This document shows, in pieces, positions 9,465-17,828 of a stretch of DNA of 64,000 nt. The translations under genes were made by a program, and so were the position numbers. Source of the stretch: Pseudocolwellia sp049933045. Lineage in GTDB: Bacteria > Pseudomonadota > Gammaproteobacteria > Enterobacterales > Alteromonadaceae. The stretch spans positions 4,154,001 through 4,218,000 of the forward strand of contig NZ_CP187926.1 in assembly GCF_049933045.1 (NCBI RefSeq). Direction: 5' to 3'. The notes beneath the pieces are model-generated. The model was given only the letters and a program-made list of their open reading frames with translations, was not told where the DNA came from and ran no database searches. How positions within the stretch are numbered: the stretch's first letter is position 1; every line of letters begins with the position of its first letter.

Positions 9465-9510
9465 ATTATAATGTACAGCTATGTATTAGCTGTAATGTCT
9501 TGAGCGAAGA

Positions 9511-9945
9511 TTAACCTTCGTCAGACATCATAGCTTTCGCTTTAGCTTTTGCTTCAGCAGCTTTATCTTTAGCGCCATCCATTAAGTCAGCACCTTTTTC
9601 TTTAGCTGAATCCATAGCTTCAGAACCAGCTTCTTTAGCAGATTCCATTGCGTCAGAACCCGCTTCTAATGCATCAGCACCAGCTTCTTTAGCTGAATCC
9701 ATAACTTCAGCGCCTTTTTCTTTAGCTGTATCCATAGCTTCAGAACCCATTTCTTTAGCTGAGTTCATTGCATCAGAACCAGCAGATTTAGCATCGTCAA
9801 GTAATGAAGCGTTTGATTCAGTTACAGTAGCTTCCATTTCAGCTTTAGTAGGCTTAGTTTCAGAGCTGTTATCGCTACAAGCAGAAAGAGTTACAACAGA
9901 AGCTGCACAGATAGCAGCAGAAATAATTTTTTTAAGATCAAACAT
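9511..9945 (-). CDS. Small lipoprotein with 11-residue Ala/Lys/Glu repeats
   Basis: 144 residues with a lipoprotein signal: basic MFDLKK, hydrophobic stretch, and lipobox LSAC with the lipidated Cys23. Residues ~55-140 consist of repeats of about 11 residues of the form AKE-x-G-x-E-A-M-D-S, with small insertions. These are highly polar and predicted to be amphipathic helix. The pattern resembles group 3 LEA proteins and YtxH-like or apolipoprotein-like hendecad proteins. The repeats have little Cys or aromatic content. It stands alone between an intergenic element and the siroheme-type gene, with its own terminator. Function unknown; a membrane-surface or stress-protective role is conjecture. 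Confidence 0.75.
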   Translation of the reverse strand: MFDLKKIISAAICAASVVTLSACSDNSSETKPTKAEMEATVTESNASLLDDAKSAGSDAMNSAKEMGSEAMDTAKEKGAEVMDSAKEAGADALEAGSDAMESAKEAGSEAMDSAKEKGADLMDGAKDKAAEAKAKAKAMMSDEG

Positions 9946-10067
9946 AGGTATTCCCTTATTAATATTTATTTAAAACGACTGAGTAATTTTAACACTTAAA
10001 ATGATTAATTGTTATATATTGATATTATTTTGTTGCAAAAATGTAAATTAACTATTTTATCAGTTAG

Positions 10068-11033
10068 TTAAGCTCCACTGGTTAACTCTTTATAAGAGAT
10101 ATTACTACGTAATAAAGCTTCATTTTTAGGAAGGACATTATTTCCAGACAATAAATAAATCACCTTTTGGCCTTGCTCTGCTAACTCTAATGCATGTTGA
10201 AAGTTAATTAAAACAGCGGCGGCAATATCCTGAGGGTATTTGTCCGCGTCGCGTCTTACATATTCAATTAGTGTTATGTTAACGGTTTCATCATAGAACA
10301 CCGCATCGGCAAATTGTAATTCTCGGTGAGCTTTTAAAGTTAAATTATCGGGTTCACCATCTAACGTGTGTATAAAAACAATTTCACCTTGAGGAGGCGT
10401 GATGGTTTCTTTCAAACTTGAAATAAGTTGTTGTTCAGCGTCGGTATCTTTTCCATCAAGAATTAATTGCCCAACGGAACCACGTAATATTTTCTCCCAG
10501 AAGCTTCTTCTGTTTCTTATACCTTTAATACGCGCTTTGACGTGTTCTCGAAACTTAAGCGAAAAGTCTGCAAGCTTTCCGTAGCCGTCAGGTAAGGTTT
10601 TCTCTATTTGTTCGCGTAACATTCTTAACAATATAGGTGCACTACCTGAACTCGACATCGCAATTAACATTGGATCGCGATCAATAATGGCTGGCGTTAT
10701 ATAAGTACAAAGGTCAGGTTGGTCTACAACATTGGTAAGTAACTTAAATTGTGCGGCTTCTGCAGCGACGGCTTGATTCACTTCTGTATTGTCTGTGGCG
10801 GCAATCACTAGGTTAGCGTTTTCAATATGTCCTGCTTGATAGTTATGTTCAAGCCAATGCAGGCTATGAGTATCAATCAAGCGCTTCACACTAATAGATA
10901 ACTGCTCAGACATAACGGTAATATTTGTTGTGGTTTTTAACAGTAACTCAATTTTACGAGCGGCAACATCGCCACCCCCAATAACTATAGCGTTGATGTA
11001 TTTAGCATCTAAAAAAATCGGGAAATATTTCAT
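10068..11033 (-). CDS. Siroheme synthase-like protein: precorrin-2 dehydrogenase domain with degenerate methyltransferase remnant
   Basis: 321 residues. Residues 1-~210 match the N-terminal half of CysG / Met8: the NAD-binding IVIGGGDVAARKIELLL, NLVIAATDN, and SSSGSAPILLRMLREQIE. This half oxidises precorrin-2 to sirohydrochlorin and inserts iron. Residues ~218-300 look like the first part of a CobA/SUMT methyltransferase (LTLKAHRELQFADAVFYDE, then YVRRDADK, then LAEQGQKVIYLLSGNN). However, the glycine-rich SAM site is changed (IHTLDGEPDN) and the remaining ~150 residues of the domain are absent. So dehydrogenase/chelatase activity is likely and methylation is not. Confidence 0.8.
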   Translation of the reverse strand: MKYFPIFLDAKYINAIVIGGGDVAARKIELLLKTTTNITVMSEQLSISVKRLIDTHSLHWLEHNYQAGHIENANLVIAATDNTEVNQAVAAEAAQFKLLTNVVDQPDLCTYITPAIIDRDPMLIAMSSSGSAPILLRMLREQIEKTLPDGYGKLADFSLKFREHVKARIKGIRNRRSFWEKILRGSVGQLILDGKDTDAEQQLISSLKETITPPQGEIVFIHTLDGEPDNLTLKAHRELQFADAVFYDETVNITLIEYVRRDADKYPQDIAAAVLINFQHALELAEQGQKVIYLLSGNNVLPKNEALLRSNISYKELTSGA

Positions 11034-11227
11034 GTATCTACTTTAGGTTATTTTTAAGTAATAGCGGTTTAAGCATTTGATGTTAACTAATGATGGCTTG
11101 ATAGCTTATTTATTACAACGATTGCTTTATTATTATTTATTACTTTTGGTGGTATTGGTATTAACCTTAGAGTGTTAAACTATGCGCAATAGTTAAATAT
11201 CAAATTACATAAAAGTTGAGAGTTAAG

Positions 11228-12109
11228 ATGCCTTGGGTACAGCTTAGATTAAATGCGAATGAAGAAACCGCTGAAAAATACAGTGACTGGTTAAGTGCTA
11301 GTGGCGCACAAGCTGTTACCTTTATTGATGAAAAAGACACGCCTATTTATGAGCCTTTACCGGGCGATGAAGTGATCTATTGGAATCAGACGGTTGTTAT
11401 GGGCTTGTTTGAAGCAAATCATGACATGGATAAAGTAGTCTCTTATTTAAAAAGTATTCATCCCGACAAAAATGAGATGAAATACAAACTTGAGCAACTT
11501 GAAGATAAAGATTGGGAAAGAGAGTGGATGGATAACTTTCACCCAATGAAGTTTGGCGAGCGTTTATGGATTTGTCCAAGCTGGAGAGATGTACCAGAAC
11601 CTGATGCAGTAAATGTTATGTTAGATCCTGGTTTAGCTTTTGGTACAGGCACACATCCAACGACAGCTTTATGTTTAACATGGCTCGATGGTTTAGACCT
11701 TGTAGGTAAAACCGTTGTCGATTTTGGTTGTGGTTCAGGAATATTATCACTTGCGGCATTAAAGCTAGGCGCAACTAAAGTGATAGGGATTGATATTGAT
11801 CCACAAGCATTACAAGCAAGTTTAGCTAATGCAAAACGTAATAATGTTGAAGACAGACTCGAATTATATTTACCAGTAGATCAACCTACCTTTAAAGCTG
11901 ATGTTGTAGTGGCTAATATTTTAGCTGGTCCATTACGAGAATTAGCACCTACTATTATTGAATTTGTTGCCAACCAAGGTGTACTTGCATTGTCTGGTGT
12001 TTTAGAAGATCAAGCACAAACACTTCAAGAAATTTATGGTCAATGGTGCAAAATGGACCCGATTCAAGTGAAAGAAGAATGGGTTCGTTTATCTGGTACT
12101 AAAAAATAA
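11228..12109 (+). CDS. prmA: Ribosomal protein L11 methyltransferase
   Basis: 293 residues from the ATG at 11228, which matches the usual length. The frame could open at a TTG 12 bases upstream, but PrmA proteins begin MPW. An N-terminal substrate-recognition domain (residues 1-~55) with a linker precedes a class I SAM methyltransferase domain. SAM motif I is VVDFGCGSGILSLAALKLG, followed by VIGIDIDPQAL and the catalytic-loop VVANILAGPL. It trimethylates ribosomal protein L11. The next gene, dusB, follows after 194 bases containing a long inverted repeat. Confidence 0.93.
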   Translation: MPWVQLRLNANEETAEKYSDWLSASGAQAVTFIDEKDTPIYEPLPGDEVIYWNQTVVMGLFEANHDMDKVVSYLKSIHPDKNEMKYKLEQLEDKDWEREWMDNFHPMKFGERLWICPSWRDVPEPDAVNVMLDPGLAFGTGTHPTTALCLTWLDGLDLVGKTVVDFGCGSGILSLAALKLGATKVIGIDIDPQALQASLANAKRNNVEDRLELYLPVDQPTFKADVVVANILAGPLRELAPTIIEFVANQGVLALSGVLEDQAQTLQEIYGQWCKMDPIQVKEEWVRLSGTKK

Positions 12110-12128
12110 GCGTGAATGAAATAAATTA

Positions 12129-12169
12129 GTGAGTAGTTTTTGTTTGTATATTGTACGAAAACTACTCAC
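12129..12169. promoter_or_regulatory. Inverted repeat between prmA and dusB
   Basis: Perfect 12-bp inverted repeat GTGAGTAGTTTT / AAAACTACTCAC with a 17-base loop, 20 bases after the prmA stop. There is no T run afterwards, so it is a weak candidate for a terminator. It may instead be a processing or regulatory hairpin ahead of dusB-fis. Confidence 0.5.
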
Positions 12170-12303
12170 ATCAGTGCTTTAGAAAATGTCAATGATAAAA
12201 AGGCAAAAAAAAAGCAATTTTGTTCAATTTATATCCTTTTCAATCGCAAAAAAAACACGTAAACTTAGCGCCCTTTTGACTAGTAGCTCAAAAAAACAGC
12301 AGT

Positions 12304-13269
12304 GTGAAGATAGGTCCATACCAATTACCAAACAATGTGATTTTAGCGCCAATGGCGGGAATTACAGATCAACCTTTTAGACAGCTTTGTTGTCAACTGG
12401 GTGCCGGGCTTGCAGTATCAGAAATGGTATCCGCAAACCCTAAAGTGTGGGATACAGAAAAGTCTAAACGCCGACTGGTAAGTAATAATGAGTCAGGTAT
12501 ACGGTCTGTGCAAATTGCAGGCTCCGATCCAGACGAATTAGCATTTGCAGCAAAAGTTAATGCTGATAACGGCGCCCAAATTATAGATATTAATATGGGA
12601 TGCCCAGCTAAAAAGGTAAATAAAAAATTAGCGGGTTCAGCGTTACTGAAAGAACCAAGCCTAGTAGAGCAGATTATTAAATCGGTTGTACAAGCGGTTG
12701 ATATCCCAGTAACACTTAAAATTCGCACCGGTTGGTGTGAAAATACTCGCAATGGAATAGAGATAGCCCAAATTGCTGAACACAATGGTATTCAATCATT
12801 AGCTGTTCATGGCCGTACTCGCAACGACTTTTATAAAGGCGAAGCAGAATACGACACCATTAAAGCAATTAAAGCTTCAATTTCTATTCCTGTAGTTGCT
12901 AACGGTGATATCACTACAGTTGAAAGAGCTAAGCAAGTACTAGAATACACTAATGCTGACGCAATTATGGTTGGTCGTGGTGCCCAAGGTAATCCTTGGA
13001 TTTTTCGAGAAATTAATCATTTCTTGGCAACGGGTCAACATTTGTCGGCTCCCTCAATGGATGAGGTACGTTCGGTGATTACTGGACATGTAAAGGACTT
13101 ACACAATTTTTATGGTGATTTTATGGGCGTAAGATTTGCTCGTAAGCACGTATCTTGGTATATGCAGACGCGAGATCCAGATAAACAGTTTCGTTCTATT
13201 TTTAATGGTTTAGAGTCTGTAAATGAACAGCTCACCTCATTAGATCTGTATTTTGATAATTTAACTTAG
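12304..13269 (+). CDS. dusB: tRNA-dihydrouridine synthase B
   Basis: 321-residue FMN-dependent TIM-barrel enzyme reducing uridine in the tRNA D-loop. Seen are the N-terminal ILAPMAGITDQPFR, the active-site INMGCPAKKVNKKLAGSALL with catalytic Cys, HGRTRNDFYKGEA, and the FMN-phosphate site VGRGAQGNPWIF. The start is GTG at 12304, giving MKIGPYQL as in other DusB proteins. The fis gene begins 16 bases after the stop, the conserved dusB-fis arrangement of gammaproteobacteria. Expression is therefore probably growth-rate dependent, although the promoter upstream of 12304 is not clear by eye. Confidence 0.94.
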   Translation: MKIGPYQLPNNVILAPMAGITDQPFRQLCCQLGAGLAVSEMVSANPKVWDTEKSKRRLVSNNESGIRSVQIAGSDPDELAFAAKVNADNGAQIIDINMGCPAKKVNKKLAGSALLKEPSLVEQIIKSVVQAVDIPVTLKIRTGWCENTRNGIEIAQIAEHNGIQSLAVHGRTRNDFYKGEAEYDTIKAIKASISIPVVANGDITTVERAKQVLEYTNADAIMVGRGAQGNPWIFREINHFLATGQHLSAPSMDEVRSVITGHVKDLHNFYGDFMGVRFARKHVSWYMQTRDPDKQFRSIFNGLESVNEQLTSLDLYFDNLT

Positions 13270-13285
13270 AAAGAGTCTCAACTTT

Positions 13286-13573
13286 ATGTTTGAACAAAAT
13301 ATTTCCTCTCCATTTATTACTGGTGATTTACAAACTCAGACAAAGGCATCGCCTTTACGTATCCAAGCTAAAATAGCGATCAAAAACTATTTGTCTCAGT
13401 TAAATGGTAATGATGTAGATGATATGTATGACCTTGTACTATCGGAAATTGAAGCGCCAATGCTTGAAGAAGTAATGCAGTATACTCGTGGCAACCAAAC
13501 ACGCGCTGCGAACTTATTAGGTATCAACCGTGGTACTTTACGTAAGAAGTTAAAAAAATACGGTATGAACTAA
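13286..13573 (+). CDS. fis: Nucleoid-associated DNA-bending protein Fis
   Basis: 95 residues, close to the 98 of E. coli Fis. The C-terminal helix-turn-helix is conserved (GNQTRAANLLGINRGTLRKKLKKYGMN region), as is the dimerisation core VLSEIEAPMLEEVMQYTRG. Fis is an abundant homodimer in fast growth that bends DNA and activates rRNA promoters. Here an rRNA operon lies about 5 kb downstream. It is co-transcribed with dusB and closed by a strong terminator. Confidence 0.95.
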   Translation: MFEQNISSPFITGDLQTQTKASPLRIQAKIAIKNYLSQLNGNDVDDMYDLVLSEIEAPMLEEVMQYTRGNQTRAANLLGINRGTLRKKLKKYGMN

Positions 13574-13600
13574 GAATTATGGCAGGTTTAGCCTGTCACT

Positions 13601-13627
13601 AAAAAGCACCCTCGGGTGCTTTTTTAT
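13601..13627 (+). terminator. Terminator of dusB-fis
   Basis: GC-rich stem AAGCACC / GGTGCTT with a CTCG loop followed by a T run. Confidence 0.88.
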
Positions 13628-13719
13628 TTTACTTTAATCGATTTTTATATTTTAAGTAACATGTAACTAAACCGACATTCGTTAATCTAGTTACCCTATT
13701 AAAGGTAAACAAAACAGCA

Positions 13720-15321
13720 ATGGAAACTCCACGCCCAATTAAGCGCGCACTATTAAGTGTATCTGACAAAACAGGTATTGTAGATTTCGCTAGAAGTTTA
13801 GCTGGTAAAGGTGTTGATATCTTATCAACAGGCGGCACAGCAAAATTATTAGCAGATAATGGTATCCAAGTAACTGAAGTTTCAAATTACACGGGTCATC
13901 CAGAAATAATGGACGGACGTGTTAAAACACTTCATCCAAAAGTTCATGGCGGCATTTTAGCTCGTCGTGGAATAGATGAAGCAGTTATGGCTGAGAACGA
14001 TATCAGTGCTATCGATATTGTTGTAGTAAACCTTTATCCTTTTGCTGATGCAGTAAGTGATGAGAACTGTAGTTTAGAAAACGCTATCGAAAATATCGAT
14101 ATTGGCGGACCTACTATGGTACGTGCTGCAGCTAAAAACCATAAAGACGTAACGATTGTTGTTAACGCACAAGACTACTCACGCGTTTTAGCTGAGATGG
14201 ATGCAAACAATGATTCATTAACTTACCAAACACGTTTTGATTTAGCGATTGCTGCTTATGAACATACTGCAGCTTACGATGGAATGATCGCAAATTACTT
14301 CGGTAAAATGTTACCAGCATATAACTCTGAAGATAAAGATGTTTCATCTTCAAACCGCAACAAATTCCCACGTACTGTAAATAGCCAGTTTATTAAAAAA
14401 CAAGATTTACGTTACGGTGAAAACTCACATCAAGATGCGGCTTTTTACGTAGAAGCGCATCCTGAAGAAGCGTCAGTTTCAACAGCTAACCAAATTCAAG
14501 GTAAAGCTCTTTCATATAACAATATTGCAGATACTGATGCAGCATTAGAATGTGTTAAAGAATTTGAAGAGCCGGCGTGTGTAATTGTTAAACATGCAAA
14601 TCCATGTGGTGTTGCTATTGGTGATAACCTTTTAGCTGCTTATGAAGGTGCTTACCTTACTGATCCAACATCAGCCTTTGGTGGCATTATCGCATTTAAC
14701 CGTGAGTTAGATGCAGATACGGCAGAAGCTATTGTTTCTCGCCAATTCGTTGAAGTGATTATCGCTCCAAGTATTTCAGACGCTGCAGCTCAAATTGTTG
14801 CTGCTAAACCTAACGTTCGTTTATTAGAATGTGGTAAGTGGGATACTAAAACTACAGGTGTTGATTACAAACGAGTTAACGGTGGCTTGTTAGTTCAAGA
14901 CAGAGACCAAGGGCATGTTGCTGCGAGCGACTTAAAAGTTGTTACTAAGCGTCAACCAACTGAAGACGAAATGCGCGATTTACAATTTTGCTGGAAAGTA
15001 GCAAAGTTTGTTAAATCTAATGCAATTGTTTACGTTAAAAATAGCTCAACTATCGGTGTTGGTGCTGGCCAAATGAGTCGTGTTTATTCTGCTAAAGTTG
15101 CAGGCATTAAAGCGGCTGATGAGAACTTAGAAGTTAAAGGTTCTGTTATGGCATCTGATGCTTTCTTCCCATTCCGCGACGGTTTAGATGCTGCCGCTGA
15201 AGCTGGAATTACTGCTGTGATCCAACCAGGTGGTTCAATGCGTGATGACGAAGTTATCGCTGCAGCTGACGAACACGGTATCGCGATGGTATTTACAGGC
15301 ATGCGTCACTTCAGACATTAA
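13720..15321 (+). CDS. purH: Bifunctional AICAR formyltransferase / IMP cyclohydrolase
   Basis: 533 residues, near the E. coli length of 529. The N-terminal MGS-like IMP cyclohydrolase domain (residues ~1-150) shows KRALLSVSDKTGIVDFA, LSTGGTAKLL and MDGRVKTLHPKVHGGIL. The AICAR transformylase domain follows with LRYGENSHQDAAFY, VKHANPCGVA and the C-terminal SDAFFPFRDGLD and IQPGGSMRDDEVI. These are the last two steps of IMP synthesis. purD lies 1.1 kb downstream on the same strand, with an unrelated-looking lipoprotein gene between. No PurR-type palindrome was recognised upstream. Confidence 0.96.
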   Translation: METPRPIKRALLSVSDKTGIVDFARSLAGKGVDILSTGGTAKLLADNGIQVTEVSNYTGHPEIMDGRVKTLHPKVHGGILARRGIDEAVMAENDISAIDIVVVNLYPFADAVSDENCSLENAIENIDIGGPTMVRAAAKNHKDVTIVVNAQDYSRVLAEMDANNDSLTYQTRFDLAIAAYEHTAAYDGMIANYFGKMLPAYNSEDKDVSSSNRNKFPRTVNSQFIKKQDLRYGENSHQDAAFYVEAHPEEASVSTANQIQGKALSYNNIADTDAALECVKEFEEPACVIVKHANPCGVAIGDNLLAAYEGAYLTDPTSAFGGIIAFNRELDADTAEAIVSRQFVEVIIAPSISDAAAQIVAAKPNVRLLECGKWDTKTTGVDYKRVNGGLLVQDRDQGHVAASDLKVVTKRQPTEDEMRDLQFCWKVAKFVKSNAIVYVKNSSTIGVGAGQMSRVYSAKVAGIKAADENLEVKGSVMASDAFFPFRDGLDAAAEAGITAVIQPGGSMRDDEVIAAADEHGIAMVFTGMRHFRH

Positions 15322-15339
15322 GCTCTGATAATCATTATT

Positions 15340-15415
15340 AAAGCAGTATTAATTTAATCATTCATACTGCTTTGCTTACCAAGTTAATTTTCATATAAAG
15401 ATTAACTTGGTAAGC
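15340..15415 (+). terminator. Two adjacent hairpins after purH
   Basis: First hairpin: AAAGCAGTAT (15340-15349) with ATACTGCTTT (15364-15373). Second: a perfect 15-bp inverted repeat GCTTACCAAGTTAAT (15374-15388) with its complement at 15401-15415. The first ends in TTT. Together they probably terminate purH transcription. Confidence 0.6.
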
Positions 15416-15562
15416 ATTTATCTGATATATTTCATTACAATTTCACAAAGTTTAAATGCTAATTTAAATCAATAGGTTAGCGTTTGTTATATTACTCATA
15501 TACATTAAGTCTGCTATAACTGATTTTTTAAAATTAATTCTCGTTAGTTAACGGAGATAACA

Positions 15563-16372
15563 ATGACTACACTTATAAAACTACTTACTGCTTCAATCGT
15601 ATCAGCAAGCTTATTAACTGCTTGTGCGGCACCTGTTCAAGAACCTTCTCAATTAGATCAAGCCATTGCTAGTGATCAACGCTCAGAGAAAAATAAAGCG
15701 CGTGATGTATATCGTCATCCTAAAGAAACGTTAGAGTTTTTTGGCTTTGATTCATCAATGACTGTTGTTGAAATTACACCAGGTGGCGGATGGTACACAG
15801 AAATCTTAGCACCTGCGGTTAAAGGGAAAGGTAAGCTTTATGGGGCTCATTACCCAGATACGGGTGAAGATAACTATTTTAGTAACTCTCGTAAGAAGTT
15901 AGTTAAAATGTTAGCAAGCAATGAGATGTATAGCGAAGTAGAATTAACAGATTTCATTCCTAGAAAAGAAAGCGCCTTAGCACCAAAGGGTACAGCAGAT
16001 TTAGTGCTAACTTTCCGTAATTTACATAACTGGAAAGAAGATGGGACATTACAAGTATTTAAAGATGCTTACGCTGCTTTGAAAAAAGGTGGTGTATTAG
16101 GTGTTGTTGAACATCGCATGCCTGAAAGCCAAAACTTTAAAGAAAACATGAATAGTGGTTACTTCCCAGAAGCATTAACGGTAAAATTAGCGTTAGAATC
16201 AGGTTTTACTCTTGTTGAAACAAGTGATATTAATGCGAATTCAAAAGATTCAGCAGATCACCCTAAAGGTGTTTGGACTTTACCACCAGTATTAAGATTG
16301 GGTGATGAAAATAAAGAAAAATATTTAGCGATTGGCGAAAGCGATCGTATGACTTTAAAATTTATAAAATAA
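15563..16372 (+). CDS. Methyltransferase-like lipoprotein (COG4798-type)
   Basis: 269 residues. Lipoprotein signal with lipobox LLTAC and lipidated Cys21. The mature part resembles a class I SAM methyltransferase fold: VVEITPGGGWYTEILAPAVKGKGKLYGAHYPD is placed like motif I, and ADLVLTFRNLHNWKEDG like motif IV. It then has an AYAALKKGGVLGVVEH strand. Similar exported 'predicted methyltransferases' are widespread but have no defined substrate, from memory. SAM is not expected in the periplasm, so the fold may bind another ligand. It lies between purH and purD but hairpins separate it from purH. Function unknown. Confidence 0.75.
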   Translation: MTTLIKLLTASIVSASLLTACAAPVQEPSQLDQAIASDQRSEKNKARDVYRHPKETLEFFGFDSSMTVVEITPGGGWYTEILAPAVKGKGKLYGAHYPDTGEDNYFSNSRKKLVKMLASNEMYSEVELTDFIPRKESALAPKGTADLVLTFRNLHNWKEDGTLQVFKDAYAALKKGGVLGVVEHRMPESQNFKENMNSGYFPEALTVKLALESGFTLVETSDINANSKDSADHPKGVWTLPPVLRLGDENKEKYLAIGESDRMTLKFIK

Positions 16373-16447
16373 GCTAACGCTTTTCTATGACGTTGTACAA
16401 AGCAGCGTCATAGACGTTAATTATTTAAAACACAGGAACAATAGTAA

Positions 16448-17737
16448 ATGAACGTTTTAGTTATAGGTAGTGGTGGTCGTGAACATGCGCTTGCGTGGAA
16501 AACAGCACAATCAGAAAATATTGAAAAAGTATTCGTTGCTCCAGGTAATACAGGTACAACAACAGAAGATAAAGTAGAAAATATCGATATATCTTCTGAC
16601 GATATTGCTGGCTTAGTTGCTTTTGCTAAAACGAATAAAATCGAATTGACTATTGTTGGTCCAGAACAACCCCTTGTAGATGGTGTGGTTGATGCTTTTC
16701 AAGCTGAAGGTTTAGCTATTTTTGGACCTAGTGCAAAAGCTGCACAGTTAGAAGGTTCAAAAGCATTTACTAAAGATTTTCTTGCTCGTAATGATATTCC
16801 AACAGGTTACTACCAAAACTTTACTGAAATTGAGCCCGCTTTAGCTTATGTAAGAAAGATGGGTGCACCAATTGTTGTTAAAGCCGATGGTTTAGCAGCA
16901 GGTAAAGGTGTGATTGTAGCCTTAACATTAAAAGAAGCTGAAGACGCTATTCAAGATATGTTAGCGGGTAATGCTTTTGGTGATGCAGGACATAGAGTTG
17001 TTATAGAAGAGTTTCTAGAAGGTGAAGAAGCAAGTTTCATCGTAATGGTAGATGGCAAGAATGTATTACCCTTTGCTACAAGCCAAGATCATAAACGCGC
17101 ATATAATGAAGACAAAGGTCCAAACACAGGTGGCATGGGGGCATATTCTCCAGCTCCAGTAGTCACGCCTGAAATACATAACCGTATTATGAACGAAGTG
17201 ATATACCCAACAGTGGAAGGTATGGCTAAAGAAGGCGCTCCTTATACTGGCTTCTTATATGCAGGACTAATGATTGATGCAGATGGTACACCTAAAGTGA
17301 TTGAATATAACTGTCGTTTTGGTGATCCAGAAACTCAGCCTATTATGATGCGCTTACAATCAGATCTTGCAGAACTGTGTTTATTAGCTTGTGACGGTAA
17401 ACTCGATACCGCAACAATCTCATTTGATAAACGAGCAGCTGTTGGTGTTGTACTTGCAGCAGGTGGTTACCCAGAAAGTTATAATAAAGGTGATGTGATC
17501 TCAGGTTTAGAACTTAACAAAGCTGACGATGCAAAAACTTTCCATGCAGGAACATCTTTAGTTGATGGAAATGTAGTGACTAATGGCGGGCGTGTACTAT
17601 GTGCAACAGCTTTAGGTAACACAGTAACTGAAGCACAAGAAAAAGCTTATACGCTATTAAATCAGATCTCATGGAAAGATGTTCAATTCAGAACCGATAT
17701 TGCTTACCGTGCGATAGAGAGAGAACAACAAGCGTAA
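16448..17737 (+). CDS. purD: Phosphoribosylamine-glycine ligase
   Basis: 429 residues as in E. coli. ATP-grasp enzyme of purine synthesis joining glycine to phosphoribosylamine. Visible signatures are MNVLVIGSGGREHALAWK at the N-terminus, KADGLAAGKGVIVA in the ATP-grasp, EEFLEGEEASF, DHKRAYNEDKGPNTGGMGAY and the metal-binding EYNCRFGDPETQ. The ATG at 16448 is preceded by CAGGAACA. It ends just before a bidirectional terminator. Confidence 0.96.
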   Translation: MNVLVIGSGGREHALAWKTAQSENIEKVFVAPGNTGTTTEDKVENIDISSDDIAGLVAFAKTNKIELTIVGPEQPLVDGVVDAFQAEGLAIFGPSAKAAQLEGSKAFTKDFLARNDIPTGYYQNFTEIEPALAYVRKMGAPIVVKADGLAAGKGVIVALTLKEAEDAIQDMLAGNAFGDAGHRVVIEEFLEGEEASFIVMVDGKNVLPFATSQDHKRAYNEDKGPNTGGMGAYSPAPVVTPEIHNRIMNEVIYPTVEGMAKEGAPYTGFLYAGLMIDADGTPKVIEYNCRFGDPETQPIMMRLQSDLAELCLLACDGKLDTATISFDKRAAVGVVLAAGGYPESYNKGDVISGLELNKADDAKTFHAGTSLVDGNVVTNGGRVLCATALGNTVTEAQEKAYTLLNQISWKDVQFRTDIAYRAIEREQQA

Positions 17738-17763
17738 TTAATTTCTCTTTTAGAATTTTAATA

Positions 17764-17799
17764 ACAAAAAGCCAAGAATAATTCTTGGCTTTTTTATGT
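17764..17799. terminator. Bidirectional terminator after purD
   Basis: Stem AAAAGCCAAGAAT / ATTCTTGGCTTTT flanked by A and T runs, between the converging purD and repeat-protein genes. Confidence 0.88.
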
Positions 17800-17828
17800 C
17801 TTCATATTGAGTTGTACTATATAGAGGT

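Noticed and set aside
12186..12380. 64-codon frame before dusB
   Set aside because: It overlaps the dusB start in another frame, is Lys/Ser-rich and has no ribosome site.
13628..13719. PurR operator before purH
   Set aside because: No ACGCAAACGTTTGCGT-like palindrome is visible there.
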